Assembly (NCBI GenBank): GCA_051294375.1
Contig: CM119264.1
Coordinates: 29,455,182 to 29,519,181, forward strand
Reading direction: 5' to 3'
Source: Paraspadella gotoi
Lineage: Eukaryota > Chaetognatha
DNA: 64,000 bases
The position numbers and the translations under genes were made by a program. Below the pieces are notes generated by a model. The model did no database searches. It had not been told where the DNA came from and saw only the letters and a program-made list of their open reading frames with translations. Shown here piece by piece: positions 63,601 through 64,000 of the stretch; the stretch's first letter is position 1; each line of letters begins with the position of its first letter.

Positions 63601-64000
63601 TGCTGGAGTCGATGGAGCTGGAGTTGACAAGGATTATGGCAGCGTCGCTGGCGATGATGTCGGGGATGTTGAAAGGGAATGTTGCTGTATAAAGTTGATG
63701 TAGTTGAAAAATGAGGGCGAGTAAAAGTTGCTAAGAGCGACGTCGACTTTCACGACGTAGGGATGAAGTCGACTCGTGAGAATTAGTTCTCACAAAAACG
63801 ACGAAAACGAAAATTAATGAGACTTTGATATCAAAAGAAGTTCAACCGTCAGAATGAAAATTTATCAAAACAGGACGATCGCAAACTCATTTGAAATAAT
63901 TCGCAAATTAATCTGATACATTCACCCGATGATATATTTAAATGACTGAATTGATTTTAAGTTGAAAAACAAATGAATAAAAACAAAGTTTTTTTGGTTT
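63601..64000 (-). other. Upstream region of SLC22
   Basis: Presumed 5' UTR and promoter on the minus strand. I see no clear TATA box or initiator, and no other gene. Confidence 0.4.

Overview
This is a 64 kb piece of a draft nuclear genome from a metazoan, most likely an invertebrate. The evidence is two multi-exon genes with GT-AG introns, both from animal families (N-terminal RASSF and SLC22), plus AT-rich introns, tRNA-derived SINE-like repeats and very heavy (GA)n/(CT)n microsatellites. The phylum cannot be assigned from sequence alone. The assembly is poor. Blocks of exactly 25 N lie at 14364-14388, 24543-24567 and 39753-39777. Two long segments occur twice, and scattered one- or two-base indels break otherwise clear reading frames.

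Layout. From 1 to about 30.4 kb I find no convincing gene. This part is one roughly 13 kb, CT/GA-rich noncoding segment present twice: copy A1 at about 1541-14363, and copy A2 at about 14389-20110 continued at 24568-29620. About 4.4 kb of unrelated repeat-rich DNA (20110-24542) splits A2. A second segment also occurs twice: copy B1 at 30474-39752 and copy B2 at 45555-54820. B carries the 5' half of a RASSF7/8-type gene. Between B1 and B2 lies a mobile-element zone (39778-45540) with an inverted-repeat MITE, two long palindromes, hammerhead-ribozyme-like motifs and at least three tRNA-derived SINE-like copies. I read A1/A2 and B1/B2 as uncollapsed haplotypes or false duplications, because each member breaks frames that the other keeps intact. 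A true tandem duplication is not excluded.

Genes. The RASSF gene is on the + strand. Its RA-domain exons are cleanest in B1 (34088-34199, 34582-35055). The large proline-rich exon is cleanest in B2 (52907-54082). Coiled-coil exons follow (54523-54711, 55851-56000, 57098-57309), then an acidic exon (57880-58132) and a Ser/Thr/Glu-rich last exon that stops at 59480. The deduced protein exceeds 1,100 residues, against roughly 370-510 for the vertebrate relatives. Convergent to it, on the - strand, is a complete seven-exon SLC22-type transporter (63600 down to 60405), with a glycosylation-site-rich first extracellular loop and canonical family motifs. The two stop codons are about 0.9 kb apart, and each gene has an AATAAA signal in that gap. 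The sequence shows no functional link between the genes.

The least explained structure is a family of palindromic or solo elements carrying the arrangement CTGATGA, one extra base, a 4-6 bp stem, then GAAA. It is seen near 41438, 42992-43036 and 57654-57683. The best copy can also form helix I and a minimal helix III of a type I hammerhead ribozyme. Tandem 24-codon coiled-coil units inside the RASSF gene, and partial copies on both sides of its first coding exon, are the other main oddities.
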